NCBI RefSeq assembly: GCF_027563465.1
Contig: NZ_JAPFQA010000002.1
Location: forward strand, 496,001-560,000
From: Mesorhizobium qingshengii
GTDB taxonomy: Bacteria; Pseudomonadota; Alphaproteobacteria; Rhizobiales; Rhizobiaceae
DNA: 64,000 nt
Reading direction: 5' to 3'
Of the stretch, positions 8,768-19,775 are shown one piece after another; position 1 is the stretch's first letter; every line of letters starts with the position of its first letter. Under the pieces are notes generated by a model. It was not told where the DNA came from, made no database searches, and saw only the letters and a program-made list of their open reading frames with translations. Position numbers and translations under genes: made by a program.

Positions 8768-9448
8768 CTACCCCGCGCGCTGAACCACGGCCACATTCAT
8801 CGCGCTTCTCAATCGGAAGCCGATGGACTCGTACAGTTTGATGGCAGCAGCGTTCGTGGCATAGGCGTGAAGATAGGGTATCTCGCCGCGCGCAAGAATC
8901 TGGTTTGCCACGAACACGGACAGCAGCCGGCCGAGGCCGCCGCCGCGAAATTCCGGATGCGAGCACACGCCGCTGAGTTCGGTATAACCGGGCTGCTTCA
9001 TGCGCTCGCCGGCCATCGCCACCAGCCTACCCTCGACCTTCACACCCCAGAACTCGCCGAGGCTCAATGCCCCGAGCGTGAACGGGCCTGGCCTGGTGAG
9101 CGACGCCAAAGCGAGCATCTCGGCTGCATCGTCTTGCGTCAGGGGCTGCACGCGCTCATCCGACACGGTGCGCAGCGGCGTCTCGGCAACCATCTGCACG
9201 CCGAAAGCGGTCGAGATCGCCGATAGCCCCACAGGAAGAGCAATCGCGTCCGCCTGAAGCATGATCACGCTCTCGTCTGGGGAAACGAGCTTTGCGAGCG
9301 CCTGGAGGCTTTCCGCGTCGTCCGTGGCGGTGGCCGCGAAGGGAACGATCGACAGGGGATAACGCCTGGCGAGCTTGTCACCCTGCGCGAAGGCCTGATG
9401 GCGCGTGTCCAGCGCGCTCCAGACGGGACGATCGAGCACGTGCTTCAT
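8768..9448 (-). CDS. GNAT-family N-acetyltransferase
   Basis: A 226-residue protein whose C-terminal half is a GNAT fold. SGVCSHPEFRGGGLGRLL carries the acetyl-CoA pyrophosphate-binding motif A (R-x-x-G-x-G), and NAAAIKLYESIGF is motif B. The N-terminal half is variable, as in FR47/GCN5-like proteins that use amino acids or antibiotics. The start ATG at 9448 overlaps the MarR stop (ATGA), so it is translationally coupled to and co-regulated with the MarR gene. The acceptor is unknown; a detoxification role is inferred from the MarR context. Confidence 0.85.
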   Translation of the reverse strand: MKHVLDRPVWSALDTRHQAFAQGDKLARRYPLSIVPFAATATDDAESLQALAKLVSPDESVIMLQADAIALPVGLSAISTAFGVQMVAETPLRTVSDERVQPLTQDDAAEMLALASLTRPGPFTLGALSLGEFWGVKVEGRLVAMAGERMKQPGYTELSGVCSHPEFRGGGLGRLLSVFVANQILARGEIPYLHAYATNAAAIKLYESIGFRLRSAMNVAVVQRAG

Positions 9449-9933
9449 TGTGCTGTGCCTTTTTCCACACGACGATCGAGCGGGGCCGCGGCCAGACCGT
9501 CCTCGATGGCGGCCAGTTGGGCAAGCAGCGGCCCCGAAAGGTCCCGGCACAAATCCGCGACGGCGCTCTCGATGCGCGGCCAGACGTCTCGCTTTGCAAG
9601 ATCGACAAGGCTCCGACCGCTCTTTGTCAGGGAAACCATCCTGCGCCGCTGGTCGCCGTCCGATTGCGTGACCTCGACCAATCCCAGATCGGACAGAAGC
9701 GACACGCTTCGCGTCACCCCTGGCTGCGTGATGCCGAGAGATTGCGCCAGCTCGCCGACGGGCAGCGGCCCCAGCCGGTCGAGCGCGGCCAGGAGAGGGT
9801 ACTGGCTGGACTGAACCGGAACGTCCAGGCAATCGAGCAGACGCTGCGTATCGGCCTGCAATTGCTCGCCGATGCGCTTCAACCTGCTGCCCAGGCACAG
9901 GAAGCCAAGAGATCGCAGGACGTCTTCCATCAT
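9445..9933 (-). CDS. MarR-family transcriptional regulator
   Basis: A 162-residue winged-helix regulator. The recognition region is LPVGELAQSLGITQPGVTRS and the wing is TQSDGDQRRRMVSLT, with N- and C-terminal helices for dimerisation. It heads a two-gene operon with the GNAT acetyltransferase (4-base ATGA overlap). A perfect 14-bp palindrome 16 bases upstream of the start is a likely autoregulatory operator. Two adjacent ATG codons (9933 and 9930) are possible starts. Confidence 0.88.
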   Translation of the reverse strand: MMEDVLRSLGFLCLGSRLKRIGEQLQADTQRLLDCLDVPVQSSQYPLLAALDRLGPLPVGELAQSLGITQPGVTRSVSLLSDLGLVEVTQSDGDQRRRMVSLTKSGRSLVDLAKRDVWPRIESAVADLCRDLSGPLLAQLAAIEDGLAAAPLDRRVEKGTAQ

Positions 9934-9949
9934 CCCCTCGCTCGCAAAC

Positions 9950-9963
9950 TATAACATGTTATA
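9950..9963. promoter_or_regulatory. Perfect palindrome, candidate MarR operator
   Basis: TATAACATGTTATA is a perfect 14-bp palindrome directly upstream of the marR-type gene. Its size and AT-rich arms are typical of MarR operators, and it would overlap the promoter, fitting autorepression. Confidence 0.65.
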
Positions 9964-10057
9964 TAACGGGGCAAGAAACAGGTCAACCTGCGCTGTGCGG
10001 ACACGCCTCCAGCCATGTGCCATAAGCGCGTTCCTGAATCGACCGAGGCAGACCGTC

Positions 10058-10090
10058 GGTTCCCGGCGCCTCGAACCGAAATCAGCGTGA
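10058..10090 (+). pseudogene. Possible remnant of a duplicate of the 8521-8745 gene
   Basis: The last ~11 codons here read VGSRRLEPKSA then stop, against VGFRRLEPKSA at the end of the 74-residue gene 1.3 kb away. Over about 39 bases the DNA matches at roughly 32 positions, mostly with synonymous changes. Upstream similarity fades quickly and no intact frame remains. Confidence 0.3.
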
Positions 10091-11290
10091 CGCACCTGAT
10101 GGGTAGGTGCCGGACCCGGCAATCCGCCTGGCGATCGCTTTTGCCATGATGACGGAATTGGCGAAGCAGCCGCGGATGCTTGGCCGCATGCCGGTGAACC
10201 AGAGGCCGGGCCATTTCGGATCGCTTTCGCCGCCGTTGAAAAGCGGAAAGCCCTTGCTGTCGAGCACCCCCAGCTTGCCGACTATGGGCTCCAGCCCGGT
10301 GCGGTAGCCTGTCGCGGCAATGACGATGTCGGGAGCGATCAGGTTGCCATTGGCCAGTATCACGCCGTCGCGGGTGAATTCCCTTATTGCCGGCACCACG
10401 ACGATCCGGCCCGACTTGATGGCGTTGACGGCGCCATCGTCGGCGGCGATCGCCGTGTAGTCCGAGGCCAGGCGCGTTACGCCGCCCGAAGGCGCGGGCG
10501 GCATGCCGAATTTGGTCAGGTCGCCGAAAGCCAGGCGCTGCGTCGCCGCGATCACCGCATCGGCGAGCCGCAAGGGCAAGCGCGCCATGAGCGGCGAGAG
10601 CCGGTGCACGGCGATCTTGCCGATCCGCTTGGGCAGAAGCGCAGGGCCGTTGCGGGCCGACAGCCAGACCGCGGCCGTGTCCACAGTCGCCAGATGATTG
10701 AGCGCGTCGAACCCCGAATTGCCGGCGCCGACGACCAGCACCTTTTTACCCGCATAGTCCTTCGCGACGCCAAAATCCGCCGAATGGATGATCCGGCCGG
10801 TGAAATCCTTCATTCCTTTCCATTCGGGAACGAAAGGCTGCCTGTCGCGCCCGGTGGCGATGACGACATGGCGGGCCAGGCGCGGTCCGGTGCTGGTCAG
10901 CACCGCCCAATGATCGCCCTTGAATGCGATCTCCTCGACAGCGACGCCGAACTGCACCGGCAGCCCGTGCGTCTCGCTGAACTCATTGAGATGGCGGATG
11001 ACAAGGGGACGGGGCGGAAAAGCCGGCGTGCCGGCGGGGAAGCTGACGCCGGGTAGCGAAGAGAGGTCGCGATGGGTGTTGAGGTGCAGGTTGAGGTGCC
11101 GCCGGTGCCAGGGCTCGGCCAGCCGGCTTTCCTTCTCAAGGATCGCCGCGGGCACGCCGGCCTCGATCAACGCATGCGCGGCGGCCAGTCCGGCGGCGCC
11201 GGCGCCAATGACGATCGCCGGCTCGACTGCCACCGGCTGGTGCGCCACCGGTTTGATTGTCGTGTCAGCCATTGCCTCTCGAATCCTCAT
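10082..11290 (-). CDS. Flavin-containing monooxygenase / CzcO-like NAD(P)-FAD oxidoreductase
   Basis: About 402 residues with two Rossmann motifs, FAD-binding GAGAAG near the N-terminus and NADPH-binding GAGNSG mid-protein, plus the ATGYRTG linker motif of class B flavoprotein monooxygenases. The family includes CzcO/TrkA-type proteins and FMOs that oxidise N, S or ketone groups. The substrate is not assignable. ATG 11290 has GGAAGG five bases away; ATG 11272 is an alternative but its ribosome-binding site is too close. It lies just upstream of the MarR gene on the same strand with a 150-base gap and is probably transcribed separately. Confidence 0.82.
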   Translation of the reverse strand: MRIREAMADTTIKPVAHQPVAVEPAIVIGAGAAGLAAAHALIEAGVPAAILEKESRLAEPWHRRHLNLHLNTHRDLSSLPGVSFPAGTPAFPPRPLVIRHLNEFSETHGLPVQFGVAVEEIAFKGDHWAVLTSTGPRLARHVVIATGRDRQPFVPEWKGMKDFTGRIIHSADFGVAKDYAGKKVLVVGAGNSGFDALNHLATVDTAAVWLSARNGPALLPKRIGKIAVHRLSPLMARLPLRLADAVIAATQRLAFGDLTKFGMPPAPSGGVTRLASDYTAIAADDGAVNAIKSGRIVVVPAIREFTRDGVILANGNLIAPDIVIAATGYRTGLEPIVGKLGVLDSKGFPLFNGGESDPKWPGLWFTGMRPSIRGCFANSVIMAKAIARRIAGSGTYPSGASR

Positions 11291-11629
11291 CCGACCCTTC
11301 CAGCGCCGCGCCTCCGTCGTGGAAGCGCAAGGCACGCCGCGGCGTTTTGATACCGCGCATGATCCTTGTCGCGAATCGCCACCGATTCTCGAGCCATGCG
11401 CCGGGCCGTGGTTGCGTCCTATATGGCATATACGCGATATCGGCGGTAATCAGGTCGCGGCAATGTGATTGATTCGAGATCCGGGGGCTTGGCGGATCTC
11501 GTGTTACCAGCGCGTGAACCCGAAACTCGCAGTCGGTTTTCGAGTTCACGGGCGAAATCAAAGCGCCACGGCGTGTCTTGCGTGTCCACACGGTGCGCGG
11601 CGCCGTAGACGGTACGCGGAATCTCGACC
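11291..11629. repeat. Gene-free interval with a degenerate inverted-repeat element
   Basis: Two ~33-base arms at 11319-11351 and 11557-11589 are inverted copies with about 28 matching positions. Both contain a GCAAG-CACGCC-GGCG core. Between them are a second hairpin-like stretch around GATCCGGGGGCTTGGCGGATC and no plausible gene. Small frames here look like fragments of a repeated element rather than genes. Confidence 0.5.
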
Positions 11630-12667
11630 ATGCCCTCCTTGCGGATCTATTTCGACAAAATCCTTGAGGGCGCCGCGCCCAAGGTCCCGCGGCGGGACCT
11701 GACGCATGTCGAGCGCCTGGCGCTCGTCCGCCGCCATGGCGATTTCTCGCTCGCCTATTCGACCGCCGTGCAGGGCAAGCTTTCTTATTTCGGCGACGCC
11801 AACGGCTACATCGCCTTCGGCACCAAGATGAAGCATCATTTCGCGCTCGGCGATCCCGTGGCGGCTCCGGCCCATCGGCCCGACTACATCAGGCGCTTCG
11901 TCGAGACCGCCGGCAGCCCGTGGTTCGTGCAGATCGGCGAGGCGACCGCGCGCGTGCTGGCAAGGCTCGGCTACAAGGTCAATCGGCTCGGCATGGACAC
12001 CCGCCTCAGCTTGCCCGACCATGATTTTTCCGGGAAGCGCAACGAAACCGTGCGTTACTCCGAGCGCTGGCTGTTGAAGAAGGGGTTCTCGTTCGACGAG
12101 GACAAGCGGACAATCTTTCTCGACGAGATCGCACGGCTTTCCGAAAACTGGCGCGGCGACCGCATCGTCAAACGCTGGGAGATGGGCTTTCTCAACCGCC
12201 CGTTTGCGGACCATCTCGGCATCGACATGCGCCGTTTCGTCCTGCACGGCCCCGATGGCGAGCTGATCGCCCTGCTCGACTTCGATCCGTTGTTTCGAGA
12301 CGGCAAGGTCATCGGCTACACCACGGCCTTCAAGCGCAAGCATATCGATGCCTCGCCGCATGCCGAGATCGGCCTGACCAAATTCGCCGTCGACCGTTTT
12401 CGCGAGCAAGGCATGTCGGTGGTTACGCTCGGCCTGTCGCCGATGCTCGATATCCGGCCAAGCGGATTTGCCGAAAGCGATTTCTGGCGCAACACCTTCC
12501 AGCGCGCCTACGAATCGCCATGGGTCAACCGCCGTAGGTTCAACCTGCAAGGCCAGGCGGCGTTCAAGCGCCGCTTCCATGGCACCGAGGAGCCGACCTA
12601 TATCGCCTTCCGCAAGGGGACATATGTCGAGATGCTGGGACTGCTGCGGCTGGTCAAGGCTGTTTGA
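11630..12667 (+). CDS. DUF2156 / phosphatidylglycerol lysyltransferase C-terminal-domain protein
   Basis: A 345-residue soluble protein matching the catalytic DUF2156 (GNAT-like) domain of MprF/LpiA. Features include YSTAVQGKLSYFG, a conserved FALGDPVA and YTTAFKRKHIDASPHAEIGL. Full-length MprF has ~500 residues of membrane flippase before this domain, which are absent here. The enzyme may therefore aminoacylate a lipid or another acceptor at the cytoplasmic face, or have another acyl acceptor. The start ATG at 11630 follows CGGAATCTCGACC, a weak site. It is convergent with the ABC-2 pair. Confidence 0.72.
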   Translation: MPSLRIYFDKILEGAAPKVPRRDLTHVERLALVRRHGDFSLAYSTAVQGKLSYFGDANGYIAFGTKMKHHFALGDPVAAPAHRPDYIRRFVETAGSPWFVQIGEATARVLARLGYKVNRLGMDTRLSLPDHDFSGKRNETVRYSERWLLKKGFSFDEDKRTIFLDEIARLSENWRGDRIVKRWEMGFLNRPFADHLGIDMRRFVLHGPDGELIALLDFDPLFRDGKVIGYTTAFKRKHIDASPHAEIGLTKFAVDRFREQGMSVVTLGLSPMLDIRPSGFAESDFWRNTFQRAYESPWVNRRRFNLQGQAAFKRRFHGTEEPTYIAFRKGTYVEMLGLLRLVKAV

Positions 12668-12699
12668 GGTTCTGCGGGACTTGGGTTTGCGAAGCCGCG

Positions 12700-13461
12700 T
12701 CAGTTCCTCAGCCGGTAGCCGGTCCTGAAGATCCAGGCGACGATCGCTATGCAGACCAGCAGGAAGACAACAGTCATGCCGAGGCTGATGCCGACCGAGA
12801 CATCGGACTTGCCAAAAAAGCTCCAGCGGAAGCCGCTGATCAGGTAGACGACCGGGTTGAACAGCGTCACCGTGCGCCAGATGCCGGGCAGCATGTTGAT
12901 CGAATAGAAACTGCCGCCGAGGAAGGTCAGCGGCGTGATGATCAGCAGCGGCACCAGCTGCAGCTGTTCGAAACTCTTCGCCCAGATGCCGATGATGAAG
13001 CCGAACAGGCTGAAGGTCACCGCCGTCAGCACCAGGAAGGCGACCATCCAGAACGGATGCTGGATGGAAAGCGGCACGAACAGCGAGGCGGTGGCCAGGA
13101 TGATCAGGCCGAGGATGATCGACTTGGTCGCCGCGCCGCCGACATAGGCGATGACGATCTCCAGATAGGAGACCGGCGCCGACAGCAACTCGTAGATCGA
13201 GCCGACGAATTTCGGGAAGTAGATGGCAAAGGAGGCGTTGGAGATCGACTGCGTCAGCAGTGACAGCATGATCAGCCCCGGCACGATGAAGGCGCCGTAG
13301 CTGATGCCGTCGATCTCGGTGATGCGCGAGCCGATGGCCGAGCCGAAGACGACGAAATACAGCGATGTCGAGATGACGGGCGAGACGATGCTCTGCAGCA
13401 CGGTGCGAAAGGCACGCGCCATTTCCATCCGGTAGATCGCCCAGACAGCGCGCAGATTCAT
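12700..13461 (-). CDS. ABC-2-type transporter permease
   Basis: A 253-residue membrane protein with six hydrophobic segments and the ABC-2 signature region ([24 protein letters not shown]). It belongs to the YadH/NodJ/DrrB group of exporter permeases. The ATG at 13461 overlaps the stop of the ATPase gene (ATGA), so the two are translationally coupled and form one transporter. The exported substrate is unknown. The NodIJ resemblance is at family level only: no nod genes are nearby. Confidence 0.88.
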   Translation of the reverse strand: MNLRAVWAIYRMEMARAFRTVLQSIVSPVISTSLYFVVFGSAIGSRITEIDGISYGAFIVPGLIMLSLLTQSISNASFAIYFPKFVGSIYELLSAPVSYLEIVIAYVGGAATKSIILGLIILATASLFVPLSIQHPFWMVAFLVLTAVTFSLFGFIIGIWAKSFEQLQLVPLLIITPLTFLGGSFYSINMLPGIWRTVTLFNPVVYLISGFRWSFFGKSDVSVGISLGMTVVFLLVCIAIVAWIFRTGYRLRN

Positions 13462-14384
13462 GGCTCTCTCCTCACCAGATTGACGAAGATCTCCTCGAGC
13501 GAGCTGTTTTGCGTGTCGATGTCGCGGAACTGGATGCCGCCAGCCTCGAGATCGCGGATCAAAGAGGCGACGCCCGGCCGCTCGGCCTGGTTGTCATAGG
13601 TGTAGGTCAGCTGCCCGCCGTCAGGCGACAGCTCCAGCGCGTAGCGCGAGAAGGCCTCGGGAATGGCCGTCAGCGGATTGCGCAGTTCCAGCAGCAGCCG
13701 CTTGCGGCCAAGCTTGCGCATCAGTTCGGCCTTGTTCTCGACCAGGATGATCTCGCCGCGATTGATGACGCCGACGCGGTCGGCCATCGCCTCGGCCTCC
13801 TCGATGTAATGGGTGGTGAGGATGATGGTGACGCCGTCCTCGCGCAGCCGCCGCACCATCGTCCACATGTCCTGGCGCAGCTCGACGTCGACACCGGCGG
13901 TCGGTTCGTCGAGGAACAGGATGCGCGGCTCGTGCGACAGCGCCTTGGCGATCATCAGCCGCCGCTTCATGCCGCCCGACAGGGTGATCGCCTTGGCATC
14001 CTTCTTGTCCCACAGCGAAAGATCGCGCAGCACCTTCTCGACGAAGGCATGGTTAGCCGGCTTGCCGAACAGGCCGCGGCTGTAGTTGACCGTCGCCCAG
14101 ACGGTTTCGAAAGCGTCGATGGTCAGTTCCTGCGGCACCAGGCCGATCAGGCTGCGCGCGGCGCGATAATCCTTGCTGATGTCATGGCCGTCGACGGTGA
14201 CGGTGCCCGACGAGCGGTTGACGATGCCGCATACGATCGAGATCAGCGTCGTCTTGCCGGCGCCATTCGGACCAAGCAGCGCGAAGATCTCGCCACGCTG
14301 GATGTCGAGATTGGCTTCCTTGAGCGCGGTAAAGCCGGTGGCGTAGGTCTTGGAGACCCCGGAAATGGAAAGGATGGAGGGCAT
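13458..14384 (-). CDS. ABC transporter ATP-binding protein (YadG/NodI type)
   Basis: A 308-residue ATPase with Walker [10 protein letters not shown] (38-46), signature LSGGMKRRL, Walker [12 protein letters not shown] and H-loop [10 protein letters not shown] ~90-residue C-terminal extension is typical of drug/lipid ABC-2 exporter ATPases. ATG 14384 was chosen because homology begins there; the frame runs upstream to 14480 without family character. It is the first gene of a two-gene operon with the permease. Confidence 0.9.
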   Translation of the reverse strand: MPSILSISGVSKTYATGFTALKEANLDIQRGEIFALLGPNGAGKTTLISIVCGIVNRSSGTVTVDGHDISKDYRAARSLIGLVPQELTIDAFETVWATVNYSRGLFGKPANHAFVEKVLRDLSLWDKKDAKAITLSGGMKRRLMIAKALSHEPRILFLDEPTAGVDVELRQDMWTMVRRLREDGVTIILTTHYIEEAEAMADRVGVINRGEIILVENKAELMRKLGRKRLLLELRNPLTAIPEAFSRYALELSPDGGQLTYTYDNQAERPGVASLIRDLEAGGIQFRDIDTQNSSLEEIFVNLVRREP

Positions 14385-14622
14385 GGCTGAAAACGGCTGC
14401 CTGAAAGAGGTGACCTGATATAGGCCGAATGTCGTTGCATGCAACCGGAAGTCAATGCCGCTGCTGACAGTTCTCGACAATCATCGCACGTCCCGCGGCC
14501 TGTCGTGTGGTGATGCTTTCCTTGATCTGCTGCGACAACGCGCCCCGCGCGGCGCCACGACGCTTTGACCCAATCCCGCTTCGAGCCTATCCTTTGCACA
14601 TAAGAAGCAGCCGGAGCCGCCA

Positions 14623-15984
14623 ATGGACCCGCTCATCCTGTCGCGCATGCAGTTCGGCGCGAATATTTCGTTCCACATCCTGTTTCCGACAATCACCATT
14701 GCGCTTGGCTGGGTGCTGCTGTTCTTCAAGCTCCGCTACAACGCCACGGGCGATTCCGCCTGGATGCGCGCCTATTTCACCTGGGTGAAGGTGTTTGCGC
14801 TGTCCTTCGCCATGGGCGTGGTCACCGGCGTCACCATGAGCTTCCAGTTCGGCACCAACTGGCCGGGCTATATGCAAAAGGTCGGCAACATCGCCGGGCC
14901 GCTGCTGGCCTACGAGATCCTCACCGCCTTCTTCCTCGAAGCGGCCTTCCTCGGCATCATGCTGTTCGGCTTCCGCCGCGTCTCCAACCGCATCCACACG
15001 CTGGCGACGGTGCTGGTGGCCGGCGGCACCACCGTCTCGGCTTTCTGGATCATCGCGCTGAATTCCTGGATGCAGACGCCAGCCGGCTTCGAGATGCGCG
15101 ACGGCGTCGCGCATGCCGTCGACTGGTGGGCGATCGTCTTCAACCCGTCGATGCCCTACCGGCTGGTCCATATGCTGCTTGCCTCCGGCCTGACGGTGTC
15201 GTTCCTGATCGCCGGCCTTTCGGCGTTGCGCTACCTCAAGGGCGATCGTTCGGAATCGATGTGGAAGGCGCTGCGCACCGGCGTCTTCACCGCGGCGATC
15301 CTGATCCCGATCCAGATCTTCGCCGGCGACCAGCACGGGCTGAACACGCTGGAGCACCAGCCGCAGAAGATCGCCGCCATGGAGGCCAACTGGAACACCG
15401 GCCCCAACGTGCCGCTGGTTCTCTTCGCCCTGCCCGACGAGGCGGCCAGGGAAAACAGGTTCGAAATCGCCATTCCGGACGGTGCCAGCCTTGTGCTGCG
15501 GCACAGCACCGACGGTGTCGTGCCGGGGTTGAACGACTATGTCGGCAACCATCCGCCGGTCTTCCCGGTGTTCTGGGGTTTTCGCATCATGGTCGGCACC
15601 GGCCTGCTGATGCTGGCTGTCTCCTGGTCCGCCGCCTTCTTCCTCAGGCGCCGGCATCGCCTGCCGAAGCCGCTCGCCTTGCTGATGGTGCCGATGGCGC
15701 TGTCGGGCTGGCTGGCGACGCTGGCCGGCTGGTACACCACCGAAATCGGCCGCCAGCCCTGGCTGGTGACAGGCGTGCTGAAGACCGCCGACGCCGTCGG
15801 CCCGGTGGCGGGCAGCCATGTCGCGCTGACGCTGGCCATCTATCTCATTCTTTATGCGTTCTTGTTGATCGCCTATCTCGGCGTGCTGGTGCACCTGGCG
15901 CTGAAGGCGGCGAAGGACGGCGATTCATCGCCGCTGCCGGGTGTGATGAACGCAGCGCTGTCGCAGCCATCGGCTGGGGAGTAG
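14623..15984 (+). CDS. cydA: Cytochrome bd-type ubiquinol oxidase subunit I (CIO type)
   Basis: A 453-residue, nine-helix subunit that oxidises ubiquinol and holds haems b558, b595 and d. His18 in SFHILFP is the conserved haem ligand, and RLVHMLLAS holds the second His. GRQPWLV is the quinol-site signature. The periplasmic Q-loop after LEHQPQKIAAMEANW is short, which is the mark of the cyanide-insensitive (CioA) subgroup common in proteobacteria. GGAG lies six bases before ATG 14623. It forms an operon with cydB four bases downstream. Confidence 0.93.
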   Translation: MDPLILSRMQFGANISFHILFPTITIALGWVLLFFKLRYNATGDSAWMRAYFTWVKVFALSFAMGVVTGVTMSFQFGTNWPGYMQKVGNIAGPLLAYEILTAFFLEAAFLGIMLFGFRRVSNRIHTLATVLVAGGTTVSAFWIIALNSWMQTPAGFEMRDGVAHAVDWWAIVFNPSMPYRLVHMLLASGLTVSFLIAGLSALRYLKGDRSESMWKALRTGVFTAAILIPIQIFAGDQHGLNTLEHQPQKIAAMEANWNTGPNVPLVLFALPDEAARENRFEIAIPDGASLVLRHSTDGVVPGLNDYVGNHPPVFPVFWGFRIMVGTGLLMLAVSWSAAFFLRRRHRLPKPLALLMVPMALSGWLATLAGWYTTEIGRQPWLVTGVLKTADAVGPVAGSHVALTLAIYLILYAFLLIAYLGVLVHLALKAAKDGDSSPLPGVMNAALSQPSAGE

Positions 15985-15988
15985 GAAA

Positions 15989-16993
15989 ATGACCCTCGAC
16001 TGGCCAACCCTGCTGCCGCTGATCTTCGCCGGCCTGATGGGCCTCGCCATCCTGATCTACGTCATTCTCGACGGTTTCGATCTCGGCATCGGCATCCTGT
16101 TCGCCGCCGCGCAAGACGCCGAGCAGGACACGATGATCGCGGCCATCGGGCCGTTCTGGGACGCCAACGAGACCTGGCTGGTGCTGGCCGTCGGCCTGCT
16201 GCTTGTCGCTTTCCCGCTGGCGCACGGCGTCATCCTGACCGCGCTCTACATTCCGGTGTTCGTGCTCCTGGTCGGGCTGATCCTGCGCGGCGTCGCCTTC
16301 GATTTCCGCGCCAAGGTGCCGACCGAACGCAAGCATCGCTGGAACCGTATCTTCTTCCTCGGTTCGCTCATCGCCTCGCTGGCGCAGGGCTATATGCTGG
16401 GCGTCTATGTGCTCGGCCTCGATGTCGGCCTGGGCGGCATGGCTTTCGGCGCGCTGGTGGCGCTCTGCCTCGCCGCCGCCTATGCGGCGATGGGGGCGGC
16501 CTGGGTCATCTACAAGACCGAAGGCGAGTTGCAGAAGAAGGCGGTGCGGTGGCTGCGCACGGCGCTGGTGCTGACCGCGCTCGGCATGGCCGCGGTGTCG
16601 CTGGCGACGCCGTTCGCCAGCCCGCGCATCTTCGACAAATGGTTCGTCTTGCCCTCGATGCTCTATCTGTCGCCACTGCCGATCCTTTCGGGCCTGCTGT
16701 TTCTGTGGCTGTGGCGGCAGACCTTCCATCTGCCAAAGGCAGACGACCGCCATTCGCTGACGCCGTTCCTGACGCTGGCCGCCATCTTCGCGCTCGGCTT
16801 TGCCGGTCTTGCCTGGTCGTTCTACCCGTTCGTGGTGCCCGACAGGCTGACCATCTGGCAGGCGGCTTCGGCGCCCGAAAGCCTGGCCATCATCCTGGCC
16901 GGCACCGTGGTCGTGCTGCCGGTCATCATCTTCTATTCGTTCTATGCCTACCGGGTGTTCGGCGGCAAGGCGACCGACCTGACCTACGACTGA
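15989..16993 (+). CDS. cydB: Cytochrome bd-type ubiquinol oxidase subunit II
   Basis: A 334-residue, eight-helix subunit with the diagnostic LDGFDLGIGIL and WDANETWLVLAVG motifs and a YPFVVPDRLTIWQAASAPESL segment near the C-terminus. It pairs with CydA to form the oxidase in the inner membrane. It starts four bases after cydA and its ribosome-binding site overlaps the cydA stop. No cydX-like small subunit and no cydDC exporter genes are visible nearby. The oxidase would support respiration at low oxygen or in the presence of inhibitors of haem-copper oxidases. Confidence 0.93.
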   Translation: MTLDWPTLLPLIFAGLMGLAILIYVILDGFDLGIGILFAAAQDAEQDTMIAAIGPFWDANETWLVLAVGLLLVAFPLAHGVILTALYIPVFVLLVGLILRGVAFDFRAKVPTERKHRWNRIFFLGSLIASLAQGYMLGVYVLGLDVGLGGMAFGALVALCLAAAYAAMGAAWVIYKTEGELQKKAVRWLRTALVLTALGMAAVSLATPFASPRIFDKWFVLPSMLYLSPLPILSGLLFLWLWRQTFHLPKADDRHSLTPFLTLAAIFALGFAGLAWSFYPFVVPDRLTIWQAASAPESLAIILAGTVVVLPVIIFYSFYAYRVFGGKATDLTYD

Positions 16994-17185
16994 GGTGTAT
17001 TGTGATGCAGGTGATGCAGGCCTGCAAAATGCGAATTGGCTTGCCCTAATCCTTGTTGATTCTGAGTTGCTGACGAAAAAGTTGTCGCGCCTGATCATCT
17101 GCCGGAAATACAATATTCATCTTCAAGCGGAATAACCTTCTTCGGCTGGCGCGCCATATGAGCCGGCGAGAAGAAGGGCAATCCG

Positions 17186-19729
<2,544 letters not shown>

Positions 19730-19775
19730 CGGAACGGCCAGGGCACGACTTCGCGCCCGCGAAAGCGGGCCGGTT

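Noticed and set aside
17005..17049. A 14-codon frame after cydB considered as CydX
   Set aside because: It is too short and lacks the hydrophobic helix expected for a small oxidase subunit.
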